A stretch of DNA of 64,000 bases, taken from positions 1,231,001-1,295,000 of the forward strand of contig NC_060971.1 in assembly GCF_910589235.1 (NCBI RefSeq), given 5' to 3'. The notes under the pieces were generated by a model. That model did not search any database. It was not told where the DNA came from and saw nothing but the letters and a program-made list of their open reading frames with translations. The stretch comes from Vespa crabro. Lineage: Eukaryota > Arthropoda > Insecta > Hymenoptera > Vespidae. A program made the translations under genes and the position numbers. Shown here piece after piece: positions 49,395 to 61,474 of this stretch. Position 1 is the stretch's first letter. Each line of letters opens with the position of its first letter.

Positions 49395-49989
49395 GATTAG
49401 ACACTACATTCAACAACGACGTCTGGTGGCCGATCAAAGAGTTATTAAGATAACGTAAATTTACATGAAACGTAAATAATTCTTTTCTATTGTACTTATA
49501 TCGTACGTTGAATATAATGCCTAATGTTTTTAACTTCATGTTGACAGGTAATACTTCATATATACGTATACACAGTTAAGCATACTCGAGAAAAAGATTG
49601 TTACAAAGTGGTATAAACTTTTTATATTTTCTTTTGTAGAAAACAAAATTATAATCAATCATTGTAAAAATAGATCGTGTCGACCAAATAAAAGTTTTCA
49701 GATGAAATAAACGTAGTAAAAATTAGGCCAATTGAGATTGTTTATTTGTTTGTTTGTTTGTTTTTTTTTCTTTTTCTTATAAATTTTCCGATCATTTACG
49801 TGCGGAGTGAAATGAAAAGTGTGTTCTCGAATAATCCAAAATTATTAACGGTATATATAATTGTAGGAATACAATAACCTATTCTGACATTATATTTTAT
49901 TCATATGTACGTGAATAGATTGTAAAGATATTAGAAGGCTAACAAATCTTCAACGGTTTATTCTCTAAATGAATATTCTTCAAAGGACA
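49395..49989. promoter_or_regulatory. Bidirectional promoter region, CDC73 and GID8
   Basis: 595 bp separate the divergent start codons. The sequence is AT-rich with a (TTTG)n run at about 49743..49762 and no clear TATA box or binding-site cluster. Both 5'UTRs must lie here. An in-frame upstream ATG of GID8 at 49969 is inside this segment. Confidence 0.5.
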
Positions 49990-50846
49990 ATGAGCTTTCC
50001 GGAGAAACAGGATGGTATATCTAAAGACGAGTGGGTCGCTAAACTTGAAGAAGGATCGCATATGCAGAGAGTCTCCATGAATAATTTGATAATGAATTAT
50101 CTTGTAACAGGTACTTTTTTTTTCTATTATCCAAGAATAATTTACCTTTAATCACATTCTATCTCTTTGTAATAGATGTTATGTCTTTTTAGAAGGATTT
50201 AAAGAAGCAGCTGAAAAATTTCAACAAGAATCTGGAGTTGGCCCGACAATAGAGTTGAGTTCATTGGATGATAGAATTCGTATTAGAGATGCTATACAAA
50301 ATGGTCGTATTCAAGAAGCTACGGATTTGGTCAATCAATTGCATCCTGAATTATTAGACAATGATAGATATCTTTATTTTCATCTGCAACAATTACATCT
50401 CATCGAATTAATTCGTACTGGGAGAATCGAAGAGGCATTACAGTTTGCTCAAGATCAACTTAGCGAAGCTGGAGAGTCAGATGATAATATATTATGCGAA
50501 TTGGAACGTACTTTGGCTTTGTTGGCTTTTGATGAACCACATAAAAGTCCTTTCAGCGATCTTCTTCATCCTACTCATCGACAAAAGGTAATGGTCTAAT
50601 TAAAATGTTTTACTTTTTTGTTGCAATTTTTTATTACTATTAATAAATACTTACAATTTTACTGTGTAGATTGCCAGTGAACTAAATGCTGCTATATTGA
50701 AAATGGAACATAGAGAATCTACCAGTCCAAGATTAAATAATCTATTAAAAATGATTTTATGGGCGCAAGATGAGCTGGATAAGAAAAAAGTAAAATATCC
50801 TAAAATGACTGACTTGGGTAGTGCAACTATTGAAAGTCCAAAATAA
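49990..50846 (+). CDS. GID8: GID8/TWA1, CTLH E3 ubiquitin ligase subunit
   Basis: Scaffold subunit of the GID/CTLH ubiquitin ligase, which in yeast degrades gluconeogenic enzymes. Three exons (49990..50110, 50193..50587, 50670..50846) give 693 nt, 230 residues. The LisH motif is at about 18-50 (SMNNLIMNYLVTEGFKEAAE), the CTLH motif follows (DDRIRIRDAIQNGRIQEATD, LHPELLDNDRYLYFHLQQL), and the CRA region reaches the conserved end WAQDELDKKKVKYPKMTDLG. The start at 49990 (MSFPEKQDGISKDEW) matches the usual family N-terminus. An in-frame ATG at 49969 would add seven residues and is possible. The last intron is 82 bp. Confidence 0.96.
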
Positions 50847-51727
50847 TACTAATAAATTGAAAATAGGTACTTCGATGAAATAATAAGATTTTATTTATTA
50901 GTATCTATAGCGGATGAATATTATAAATTAATATTATTATTACGTAAAAATTAGATTTTTTAATTATAGAATTCTTTGAATTAAGCGATTTTCTTTTTTG
51001 TTTTAAATAAAAAAAAAAAAATAAAAAAATAAAAGTAAAAAATAAAAAAAAAAAAAGATAGAAAATTTCATCATACTCTATAATAGATTTGAAATTTTAT
51101 AACATGTCATATGTAATAATAACTCGATATCTATTAATATATTTAGAATAAAATGCGTATATTAATTCTTTATATACATTAGAATTATTTCATTATACAT
51201 CGTAAATCCGTCATTTTTATCATAAATTCAATATAAGCCTAACAAATATACTCGAATACCATATCTAAGTAAGAAACAAGTGCAAAATTACCATATTCAT
51301 AAATTATACATCACTATCTTACAAATAAACGAATAGTTTTGTCATATGTTTCATAATATTTAAGAAATATATGTATCATGTTGTAGTATAAGATTTAACT
51401 ATTATTCACACTATATGTATATTTAATATAACAATAAGATTGGACAGTACCATATCAACAGAGAATCATTTTGAGAAGTTATAAATATTACTTTTACTTT
51501 TTTAAATTATTCAGCAGTTATTCAATGTTTATTTTAAAATTTTCAAAACAGTGCAATAAAAGTATAAAAATTTAATAAGTAGAGAACATGAATTATAAAA
51601 TATTTATTTATCCCTAATTAAGTAAATATTTTTAATAATGTATTTATTTTGATTAATGTACATTTTTTTTTATAAAAATTAGATTGCAATTGAACTTCAC
51701 ATAACTATGATATTATAAACATTTTGA
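50847..51727. other. Convergent 3' region, GID8 and NUP35
   Basis: AT-rich 0.9 kb between two facing stop codons, with an A-rich run at about 51008..51056. Contains both 3'UTRs; no gene seen. Confidence 0.55.
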
Positions 51728-52968
51728 TTACCATCCAAACATATACTCCATTGCTTTGGAAACTAAACCAGTAGATTTTTGTGGAACATTTTCTGGTGAT
51801 TGTACTGATTGTGAATTTAAATGTTGACTATATCCAACTGCAAGAGGTCTTGCATTTTTTATTCTAATTGGTGTATGCGGTGTACTCTGATCTTTACTTT
51901 GATTAATTTTATTAGAAGTACCAAAGGATCTCATACTTCCATTTAATTTGGAGCGATTTTCTTTATCATTGCTCAAAATAACAGCTTCATCGGTACACGG
52001 TATTACGCCGATCATAATTGACCCAGAAACTATACTACCATTACATGCTAATGCTCTTTGTGTTTCTTGTTCGGATGCACATTTCAAATGTATCCAATTG
52101 CTTATTGGCAAAGGCGGTGGATGTTTATCTATTATACGAACTTTGCTAGAAATATGAGAAAGTACTGTATTAATAGCGTTTGGAGGAAAACCAAAGACAG
52201 TAACCCATTGTAAAAGTCCTTGGGATTCGTTAGCATTCAAATTCAATGGGCTATCTGGGAATAACATACTGTTGATTGAATTCATTAACATTTTTGACTG
52301 ATTTGGATAAAAATTTGGTGTGTTTTGATTTGATGTTACTTTATGAGTCGTTAAAGCCGGCGAAGTTTCTATAACATCAAACAATCCACGAGTCGGCGGT
52401 CCACCCGCTTGATTTTCTGCACCTATTTGAGATGTATTCGGCGTAGTAGCATTTCCAAAAACAGCCTTCTGGCGATTAATACGATAGTCTGGTGTGCCAT
52501 ATTGTGAGACCGGCGACATTATACTACAATTGGTTGCATTCAAATGCCTCATACTATTATCTTGAGGACTCGTTACTCCTATTTTGACAGGCTAATCAAT
52601 GAAAATTATATTATATTTATATAAAAAGGATTTAAAAGTATTGTTACAATTATATAAAAGAAATTATTACTTACAATATTTGTATCTCCTAAAAGAAAAC
52701 TTGGAAGATACATGGAGGTACCGCCAGGGCTACATGGATTTTGTACTGGGCTACTAACAGGTGATCCCAAAGTCATAGGCTCCATCTAAATAATTATTAA
52801 AAATTATGTAACTAATCTAAATTAATTCAAATAAAATTTTAATAAAAACGAAATAAATTATTATTGTCAATGGATTTCATTAAATCATACAATGTCATAA
52901 ATGATATATAAGAGATTTTAAGGTTACACATTTTTTAGAATTATTTTCAAATAATTACTTACTGTCAT
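51728..52968 (-). CDS. NUP35: Nucleoporin NUP35 (Nup53), MPPN domain
   Basis: Nuclear-pore inner-ring protein that binds NUP93/NUP155/NDC1 and the pore membrane. Three exons (52963..52968, 52675..52785, 51728..52591) give 981 nt, 326 residues, the usual family length. The N-terminus has MEPMTLGSPVSSP, MYLPSFLLGD and a PGRLFDV-like segment (GPPTRGLFDVIETSPAL). The MPPN/RRM-like domain covers about 150-240 (QWVTVFGFPPNAINTVLSHI, NWIHLKCASEQETQRAL, GVIPCTD). The C-terminal amphipathic end KAMEYMFGW matches the known membrane-binding tail. The first coding exon may hold only ATG ACA before GTAAGT; a second in-frame ATG begins the next exon, so the start is ambiguous by two residues. Confidence 0.94.
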
Positions 52969-53394
52969 AAGAGGTACGAATATTGGTTAATAAACTCTAT
53001 TTTTTAAAAATTAAATATTTTAATTGCGTCAAACGCAACTAACGATCAAGCATACGAGCGTTTTGAATATTTCAAATGAAACTATAAGAAAGGTTTCACT
53101 TTAACGATCCTAGTCACCATTTGCATGAGTACATGCTTGTTCATTGGCCAAAATTATTCTAGCCAATCAACGAACAAATATACGCAATGTAAGGACAGTT
53201 ATTGGTTAACTCTACACACACACATATATATATAGAAAGAGAGAGAGAGAAAAGTCATAGAAAAGATATTTTTTCTCTCATCAAGCTTTATAATCTATTA
53301 TTATAAAAAGTTATATTAAATAAAACTTTGACAAATTCTGATCTTTACCAAATCAGTATTTCTTCGTACTTCGACGAGTGAATATCGAAGTTTT

Positions 53395-53940
53395 CTCTTT
53401 CTAAATATGAAAATTTATAAATTAATCATTTCGGTAATTTTATGATTATTGAAACAATATATAATGTACGCAGAGTACAATAAATTAATATTTAAACAAT
53501 AATACATTCATTTAACCATTACGAAGAACGTAAAGCGCGAAAAACTTCTGATAATTTTCAAATAAATTCCACATTTAAAAATTTTCATCTAGGGCTTGTG
53601 GAGCGTATATAAACATACACACGGTATATAAACATTTTGTGTATATAAATATACACGGTCCTCTTTCTATCATTTTGGCAATTATCGAGTTAGTTCTCTT
53701 TTGTACTCCTACGTCTGTACGTCTTTACTATCTCTTTCTAAACGTGAAAACTTATAATTTAATAATTTCGGTAATTGTGTAATTATTTAAACAATCTTTA
53801 ATGTAATACAATGCAATACAATAAACTAATATTTAAACAATTTTACATTCACTTAAAAATTACAAAGATCGTAAAAAAATGCGCAAGAAACTTAAAATAA
53901 TTTTAACTTTTTTTTGCATTAGATTTAAATTTTTCACTAG
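53395..53940. repeat. Diverged direct duplication of a 200-bp unit
   Basis: Copy A (53395..53592) and copy B (53732..53940) align along their whole length: both start CTCTTTCTAAA, share ATTTCGGTAATT, then AATATTTAAACAAT and ACATTCA followed by TTA and AAATTACAAAG-like sequence, and both end in TTTTCATCTAG or TTTTCACTAG. The flanks just before also look related. The spacing is about 337 bp. No terminal inverted repeats or open frame is seen, so this is a local duplication or part of an unknown repeat family. Confidence 0.75.
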
Positions 53941-54411
53941 CATTTTATGATTATTTGCATTGCAATCATGCGCTTAGCAATCAAGTAATCGATTGTTTTT
54001 ATTGATAAAATAATAATATCACCAAGTAAAATCAGTGTTTAATCGTTTTTTTTCTATTAATGCGGAAAAGTATCAAAGTATAATTCATTCAATATTTATC
54101 ATCCTTCTATAGGAGAAACGAAGAATTTTGTTGTTAATGTTATCTTTTATATCTTATATTTTACGTTATATATTTCATCACAAGTAATGTCAAGTAATTG
54201 GTTCCTCAAATATGCTTTAGATATTTGTATAAGTAATTAATAAGAACAAAAAGTATAATATGTATATACAATAAACATACACTTTTTCATTAATCTGCTT
54301 TTAGAGAAGTATAATTTGGAAAAGGGTTTTTTCTTGCTTTCTATTAAATTTTTACTATATACAACAATTTCTCTCACATATTAGCTCGATTGTTAGATTA
54401 TTCTTGAGAGA

Positions 54412-54412
54412 G

Positions 54413-54452
<40 letters not shown>
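54412..54452. repeat. (GA)n array upstream of M6PR-like gene
   Basis: About 40 bp of GA repeats continuing as degenerate GA-rich sequence to 54475. It could act as a GAGA-type promoter element, by inference only. Confidence 0.9.
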
Positions 54453-54457
<5 letters not shown>

Positions 54458-54619
54458 AAGGGAGAGAAAGAAAGAGGTATATTCTAACAAACTTATTCAT
54501 CGATGCAATAAGTGATAGTGAGTGCAGTATTTCCCTATTGCGCTTGTAGTTCATATTTTGTCCATACTTGTCGCTGAGGTCATATTGCTCTACGAGCGAG
54601 AGCTAGAGAACAGCCTTAA

Positions 54620-55760
54620 ATGATGTTTGTGTATAGCTCAATGTTTATTATATTTGGATTATTTTTCATGCTTTTTTGTGACACATCTTTAGCAAAATGT
54701 AATCCAATCAGCTTTTGTACTTGCGTCGTTCCTAGTAATGAAGTTAAGAAATTAATTAACCTTATAGATAAAGGGTTTGTATATAATATTAACCTTACTT
54801 TATCTCTAGTAACTGTATTGCACAACAATATTAATGGATTACTGATATTTAATCTTTATAAAATTATCAATAAGTACATTTATGATATTATTTTTTAGAA
54901 TATTAGACAAGAAAGTGTCTCATACATTGTATATCGATTTTTGTGCAAATGTACCAGTAAAAACTAACGATGAATTCCAGTGTACTAAACAAAATGGATC
55001 GGTAATATGATGAGAAAACAAAGCAATTAAATTGTAGATAGTCTTATTCGATGCTTTGTTATTGTTTTTATTTATGTATATATATATATATATATTTTTT
55101 AGTATTTGTATTAATGTTCATACTTTCTTTTTTATAGTTCTGTGCTACTACATCTTACACAACAAAATTTACTGACTTAGGAATTGTGAATCAGTCAAAT
55201 ATAGATTTGGTATTAGGATACAATGATATAACAATATCTATTATTAATCCAAATTTAACTGTTAATGTAACAACAACCGTTAATTGTTGCACAGGATGTA
55301 CCACACAATTTGTTTCCGATAATATTATCTATCACGTATGTCATAAATGAATATAGAAAAATTTATATTTCTTTTATCCAAATTTTTACATATACAAAAA
55401 AGATGGTATAATATTATTTTAGGTTCCACCATCAGGGACAATAAATCCATGTAAAAAAAAAACGTCTACTGGCACCATTTCTATGGGATCTACTTTAGTA
55501 ATTCTATTATTTGTGTTCAGTGGATTATATTTTATCGGTGGTGCGATAGCATTAAAATTGTTAAGAGGTGCAACCGGTTGGGAAATGTTACCAAATCATG
55601 AGTTCTGGTGTGATCTTCCATCGCTTATTCGAGTAAGTATAGCATATTATTAAAATTGTAAATAAATTTGCAATAAAATCCAATTTTTATTATCTTCTTG
55701 TAGGATGGCATTACTTTCACATTTAACTGCTGTAGAGCAGATAGTTACGAAAGAATATAA
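54620..55760 (+). CDS. Cation-dependent M6P receptor / Atg27-like membrane protein
   Basis: Single-pass type I membrane protein with a probable lumenal MRH-type domain. Five exons (54620..54774, 54899..55001, 55138..55335, 55423..55632, 55704..55760) give 723 nt, 240 residues. A signal peptide (MFIIFGLFFMLFCDTSLA) is followed by a cysteine-rich lumenal region (CNPISFCTCVVPS, FCATTSYTTKF, TTVNCCTGCTTQF) with several N-glycosylation sites such as NQS, NLT and NVT. A membrane helix follows (LVILLFVFSGLYFIGGAIAL) and a short cytosolic tail with MLPNHEFWCDLPSLIRDGIT. The FW-x-DLP-x-L-x-x-DG pattern in the tail matches the CD-M6PR and Atg27/lectin-cargo receptors and acts in Golgi/endosome sorting there. 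M6P binding residues cannot be confirmed by eye, so receptor function is inference. Two cysteines near the end could be lipidated. Confidence 0.8.
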
Positions 55761-56949
55761 ATCTCTAAGGCAATTCTATTTATATTATTTTTTTATACTA
55801 TATCTAATGTGTACAAACTTGGCCCTACTTTATACATCTTTAAATAGTGTGTTTATAAATAACCAAAATGTTAAATCTTTCTCTAGATTTTTAAATTGTG
55901 ACATATCTGTGCTATGACATTTGATAATGGAGATAAAAGTTATTTAATATAGCATATACAGTTGCTTGTTACTAATGTAATTTATAATCTGAAAATTTTA
56001 CTATTTTGTGAACATTAATTATTTTACATATTTTTTACAGTATACAAGCATATATACATGCATCTATAATCATACACAACATACACACACACACACGCAC
56101 ACACGCATATATATATATGTTTATACCTATATATATATATATATGCACACATATATATAGACACATATATTTTATTATTTTTGCCTACATATATTATCGT
56201 GTACATACTATAAATGAGAGAATGTGATATTTGTTATGGATTTAACGTATAAATGCTAGTATATATTATAACATTAAGATACAAACATAAATCTCAATTA
56301 AGTTTCTTTAAGCAAAAGACAATGTAAGAAGAATAAAGAGTAATAATAAGATACCAAAAATAAATTTTTATTTATTTTGCTTCATTTTGTAAAGTATCGT
56401 GAAAATTTTAGGATAATGGGGATGATTATTATAAGACAATATACTTTAGGCTTTTTTAAGAATATAGTAAAAACGAATGTTTTATGATAAGATATTGTTA
56501 TTATAGAAAAGTATATAAATTTATTTAAATGTTTTATAATCATAAAGCAAGATCTCACATTTTTCAATAATCGAACAATAAATAATTATTTGACGTGTGA
56601 AAATGAATAGAATCTTAGAAAGTTAGACTCTAGAATAATTTGGTTGAATGAAATATAAAGAAAAAAGTGGCAATGAGCGATCTCGTTGATTACATTTTGT
56701 TTTTAACATGTGTATGTACAAATTTCGAACTTTTCTAAATTTTCCACACGATAAACTACACAAACTTTGTTTGACATTGATTCAAATATAATATTATATC
56801 TTTTTTTTTTTAATTTCATTATTTTCTTTTTAGATAAGAAATTTCTAAAATACTGAGATGATTGAACAAAAATAACAATCTCATACTTTTTAATCATTCA
56901 ATGGGTGTATAGCTGATGGTCATTGCCTCCAATAAATACATAATCCATT
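55761..56949. other. Convergent 3' region, M6PR-like and PHGDH
   Basis: AT-rich 1.2 kb with a (CA)n/(TA)n patch at about 56078..56165. Contains both 3'UTRs. The small open frames here have no family similarity. Confidence 0.55.
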
Positions 56950-58772
56950 TTAATAACTTTCGATACCATCAACAGGAATAGAGACTTCTCGATCAGTTTG
57001 TATGACTATCCAGTTGCCATTGGCATTTAAACCACTTATATTAATACCCTTTGATGAAAAGACATTAACAATATCAGCTACACTTTGTACGCTGTTTGCA
57101 CGGTACAGAGAAATATGATTCGTCAGTGTTATGTCATTAGGGAAGAGAGCATCGTCAACTGAGAGTAATAATGGCTGATTATCACGAATTGTTCCTATAT
57201 AATTAATATAAAAATATAAAAATGAATAATAATATTGTACTTTCATTTTCTTTTTGAAGTATAACAGATTTAATTCCATTTTCATTACCTTTTACTTGAT
57301 GTCGTCCAACGGTAACCAATACCGCCCTGTGATCACATGGCATATGACTATCTTTTAAATCAACACCAATATCTTCAGCCAACATTGGTGCATTGATCAA
57401 ATTTAAACCATTTCTCGTTTGCCCCGTAAGTATTCCAACTAATACAGACGTATGTATGAATTTTTTATCCTCCATATCTGGGCCAACAGTTTGGCTTTGT
57501 ACAGTTGTATTCAATTTTCCTTGAACGAGTCTTGCAGCTAATTGACCGAGTTTCTTCGATAATTCTATCCAAGGTGCGTTATCTTCCGTCATCGCGGCAG
57601 CTAAAAGAGGAGCATTGACGATACCACTTACGGAATACTCCATTGTCTTTCCGGATAAAGCTAAAAATTGTTGAGCTATTTCAACGGCGACACGTTGTTG
57701 AGCTTCGGCTGTGCTAGCTCCTACAATGAAAATGGATTTATGTCATTTTTTCATTCGAATTAAAAACGAAGATTAGAAACGAGAAAGATAGATGACCAAC
57801 CAAGATGTGGAGTAGCAATAACTTTAGGATGTTGAATGAGCTCAATGATAACAGAATTCTTTGGTGGTTCTTCCGTAAATACGTCCAAAGCTGCACCACC
57901 ACATTGACCAGTTTTCAATGCATTTAGAAGTGCTTCTTCATCAACTATACCACCTCGAGCTACGTTTATAACATTCACACCTTTCTTACATTTTCCCAAG
58001 GTCGTAGCGTTTATCAAATCTGAAATAGAATTGTCCATCAGATATAAGGGTATAACATTGTATGATTAATTTTATATTTATTTAGAGATCTCGTTACTTC
58101 TTGTTTGTGGGATTAATGGCGTATGGACAGTGATATAGTCAGCCAGTTTCCATGCTTCCTCCAAGCTAACTTTTTTAATTCCAAGAGATTCAGCATCTTC
58201 ATTCTTTAGTAATGGATCAAAAGCAACGATGTTCATTCCAAAAGATTTCATTCTTATCGCTACTTCTCGGCCAATTCTGCCCATACCTAAGACTCCTAGT
58301 GTTTTACCAAATAATTCAAAACCAGAATATAATTTTCTATCCCATCTTCCTTCTTTTAACGATTGAGCCGCTTGAACCACGTTACGTGCTAATGCAGATA
58401 TCATTGCACATGTTAACTCACAAGCACTTATACTGTTACCACCAGGTGTACTACAATTTCACAGATATAATCGTTCATAATCTTGATGATAAAAGGAAAT
58501 GTAATCGAATTTAAGATTAAAACTCTTACTTTAATACAAGGATTCCCTTGCGTGTTGCTGCTTGAAGATCAATGTTATCCACTCCAGTTCCAGCACGACC
58601 TATTACACGAAGATTCGAACTGGCGGATATTACATCAGCTGTGACCTTCGTCTCCGAGCGTACGATTAGAGCATCGTGGTTCTAGAAAAGAAATTATTAT
58701 AATTAGCGAAGTATAAGATATAAAAATTATCATTCATTTTTATTATGTTATGTTATGTTATATTTTATTTGA

Positions 58773-58834
<62 letters not shown>

Positions 58835-59021
58835 AATTCAAAGTCGATTTGCTAATTTTCTCAAAAAACTAACAGTAAGCCACGAATGAAAAAATGTTAT
58901 TCTATTATATTTTTTTTTAATTTTTTTTTTATAAGGAATCATCTCGTGTCCGCTTCGTACATAGTTTCCGGACTTGTATTCTGTGTATTATAATAATATC
59001 TCACACACACACACACATATG

Positions 59022-59078
<57 letters not shown>

Positions 59079-59324
59079 TTATATTTTTTTATTAGTTTAA
59101 CTCATTATTATATTGTAATAAGCAAAATTATTTATCATTGATCTATGTTAATCATATCATAAAATATGTTATATTATATTTTGAATGAACGCTCGTTTCT
59201 TTAAAATTCTAAATTATAGTTTATTCCAGACTTATTTTTTCTTAAAAGTATAACATCAAAAGTTGGAGATCAAAGTTCAAAATGTCGAATCGTTAAAAAA
59301 ATTGTAGCAATTTTTTTTTCTCTT

Positions 59325-59397
<73 letters not shown>

Positions 59398-59405
59398 TTA
59401 CATAC

Positions 59406-59467
<62 letters not shown>

Positions 59468-61474
59468 GTCTATAAAGATCTATCGAGTCGGAAAGTTTCA
59501 TGTAAGGGTATAAGCAATTTCTGCGCCGATGCGTTGCCTGTTGAAATATAAAGGTAGAAAGATATGAAGTGGGAGTATGAATGCTACAGAATAAGAAATG
59601 AAACAAACTAGCTGGCAAGAGGAAAGAAAGTAGGAGAAATAAAGAGAGAAATAGTAAGAGAGAGAGAAAGAGAGAGAGAGATGCAGAAAGAGAGATAAAA
59701 AAGAAACAGACTCAGGCTGCTATAGTACAACGACCTATGCAGTTAACCGGTATTCTGCCTCCTCGACAAAACTGGATATAACCGGATTCGCAGAGTGGAT
59801 TGCAAACGATAAAAGAAAACGAACGAATAAACGACGTTTGCGAGATTATTGGAGTGACAGAGGAGGAGATACTGAGATAGAAAAAGAAAGGGAAGAACTG
59901 GAATGAGGAATAGTCATAGAGTGAGAGAGACAGAGTGAGTGAGAGGGAGAGGGAGAGGGAGAAGGAGAGTGAGAGAGAGAAAGAGAGTGGCAGGGAGGAG
60001 GTAATTGGTTTAGCAAAAATTGCATACGTATTCTTGCAAGATACACTTATACGTACATAATATTATGCTTGATAAATATCAATTTATGGGCAATAGATGA
60101 TTCCTACTTTTTTTTTTCTTTTATTTTTATCCATCTATTTTGTAATCTAGGTACGAATTATGAAAATGAAAATGAAAGTGAAATGATGCAGTTTTATTTT
60201 CTGAAAAAAAAAAAAAAGAAAAAAATGCATACTTTCGCAAAGAAACATTTCATTTTGTATATGTATGTACGATTGTTCATGCATACTTTATATATCCGAT
60301 AAATATCAATTTATGGATAATAGATGATGATTTCTATTCTTTTATTTATCAATCTCGTAACCTTGGAATTATGAAAGTGAAATTGAATGAATGCAGTTTT
60401 GAAAAGATTGCATACTCTTGAGAGAAATATATCGTATATAATACATATAAATATATTTTATATGTTTTTGATAAATACTTATTTATGAATGTGAAATGTT
60501 CCGTATTCTCTTTTTTCTATTCATATATCCTGTAATCTTGGATATATAAAAGTGATATCGAAAGGATGCATTTTTCAAATGATATAACTTATATTATATA
60601 GAAAAAAATATTTTCAATTAATTTCTTAAGAATCTTCGTTATTCGTTAGAATAATACGAAATGATTCGAAGGATGGGACGCAAATGCCGATGAAAACCTT
60701 GATTAGATTACAAAGTCTAATTGAAAATGCAATATGTACTAACTCAGGAATATATTTTAAATGTCTTATATATTTATTCAAGTGCGAAATGGAAATAACA
60801 ATTTGTAAATATTTTCACTTTCCATTATATCCATTCATTTTCTTGTCTTTCGATAACGAAAAACAAAATACATTCGATATATACTTTTATAATAAATTGA
60901 ACAATTTTGTCCAGATTAATCAAAGTGTTTTGAATTTGATAAGAATATAAATGGCTTTTTTATCGCTGCAATAGGAAAAAATTAAAAACTGTGAATTTTC
61001 TAGATTTATCATAAAGAAATAGTATGAAAAAAAATTTGGTAAAAGAAGAAATAATTTTTTTTTATTTAATCTTTAAATAAATATTATTCAATTTAAGAAA
61101 AAGAAAAGAGTATTCGAATATTTTTTCAAAGATTGATTAATTTTATATCAGAAAGAATGATCAAATCAATACGAATTCTTGATTTCAAATCAATTAAATT
61201 TTTCTAATTCATTGATTGGAACAAATGTAAAAGTAATAATTAATAACGTATCGTTAAACTTTGTTTATTTTACTGAACAAATAAAAGGACAACAAAGAAA
61301 ACTTGTTAAATTTTTTGAGATGTTTCCTTATGTAATTACCTGTAGTTCCTTAATAAGTTCATCTTTTGAAAGTTTGTATTTCGTAGTTACAGGAATTCCA
61401 TATTCAGAAAGCAGAGAGCTACAGGACTCGTCCACAGGGTCACTTATAAGAACGCTTCTCAAGTTGATAGACAT
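56950..61474 (-). CDS. PHGDH: D-3-phosphoglycerate dehydrogenase
   Basis: First enzyme of serine synthesis, oxidising 3-phosphoglycerate with NAD+. Six exons (61340..61474, 58530..58681, 58098..58450, 57801..58019, 57289..57720, 56950..57194) give 1536 nt, 511 residues. The substrate-domain N-terminus is SVLISDPVDESC, then NHDALIVRSETKVTADVI, GRAGTGVDNID and NTPGGNSISACELT. The NAD-binding glycine loop is GVLGMGRIGREV (Gly151 to Gly156). Catalytic residues in the D-2-hydroxyacid dehydrogenase pattern are Arg235 (NVARGGIVDEE), Glu264 (TEEPP) and His285 (TPHLG then AST). The C-terminal part is the short animal-type intervening/ACT-like region, ending DGIESY. Intron 1 is 2.7 kb and full of repeats. 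A 5'UTR exon is likely at about 62410..62620 with a donor GAAG then GTACGT, joining an acceptor just before the ATG. Confidence 0.96.
58776..58831. repeat. (AT)n array, PHGDH intron 1
   Basis: About 56 bp of alternating A and T near the 3' end of the first intron, 95 bp from the acceptor-side exon. Confidence 0.95.
59009..59074. repeat. (AC)n/(AT)n array, PHGDH intron 1
   Basis: A short CACACA run precedes about 50 bp of AT repeats. Confidence 0.9.
59321..59466. repeat. (TC)n and paired (AT)n arrays, PHGDH intron 1
   Basis: A (TC)n run of 22 bp is followed by about 50 bp and then 55 bp of AT repeats split by GTACTTACATAC. These would form strong cruciform/hairpin structure. Confidence 0.95.
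60010..60600. repeat. Degenerate tandem satellite in PHGDH intron 1 (three units and a partial)
   Basis: The phrase GATAAATATCAATTTATG begins at about 60071 and again at 60298, and a third unit GATAAATACTTATTTATG begins at 60470. Each unit then has ATAGATGAT or a variant, a TGTAATCT/CGTAACCTTGG segment, TATGAAAGTGAAA or AAAAGTGATA, and GATGCA/ATGCAGTTTT. Units 1-2 are 227 bp apart, units 2-3 are 172 bp. A partial tail with TTGCATACGTATTC lies before unit 1. Diverged, no open frame. Confidence 0.7.

Larger units (their letters stand above)
52969..54619. promoter_or_regulatory. Head-to-head region, NUP35 and M6PR-like gene, with repeat pair
   Basis: Near NUP35 there are three CCAAT-type boxes (53142..53147, 53161..53170, 53200..53206) and an octamer-like ATTTGCAT at about 53119, a plausible NUP35 promoter. 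Farther right lies a diverged 200-bp direct duplication (53395..53592 and 53732..53940). A (GA)n array at 54412..54452 precedes the M6PR-like start by about 170 bp. No gene seen. Confidence 0.6.
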
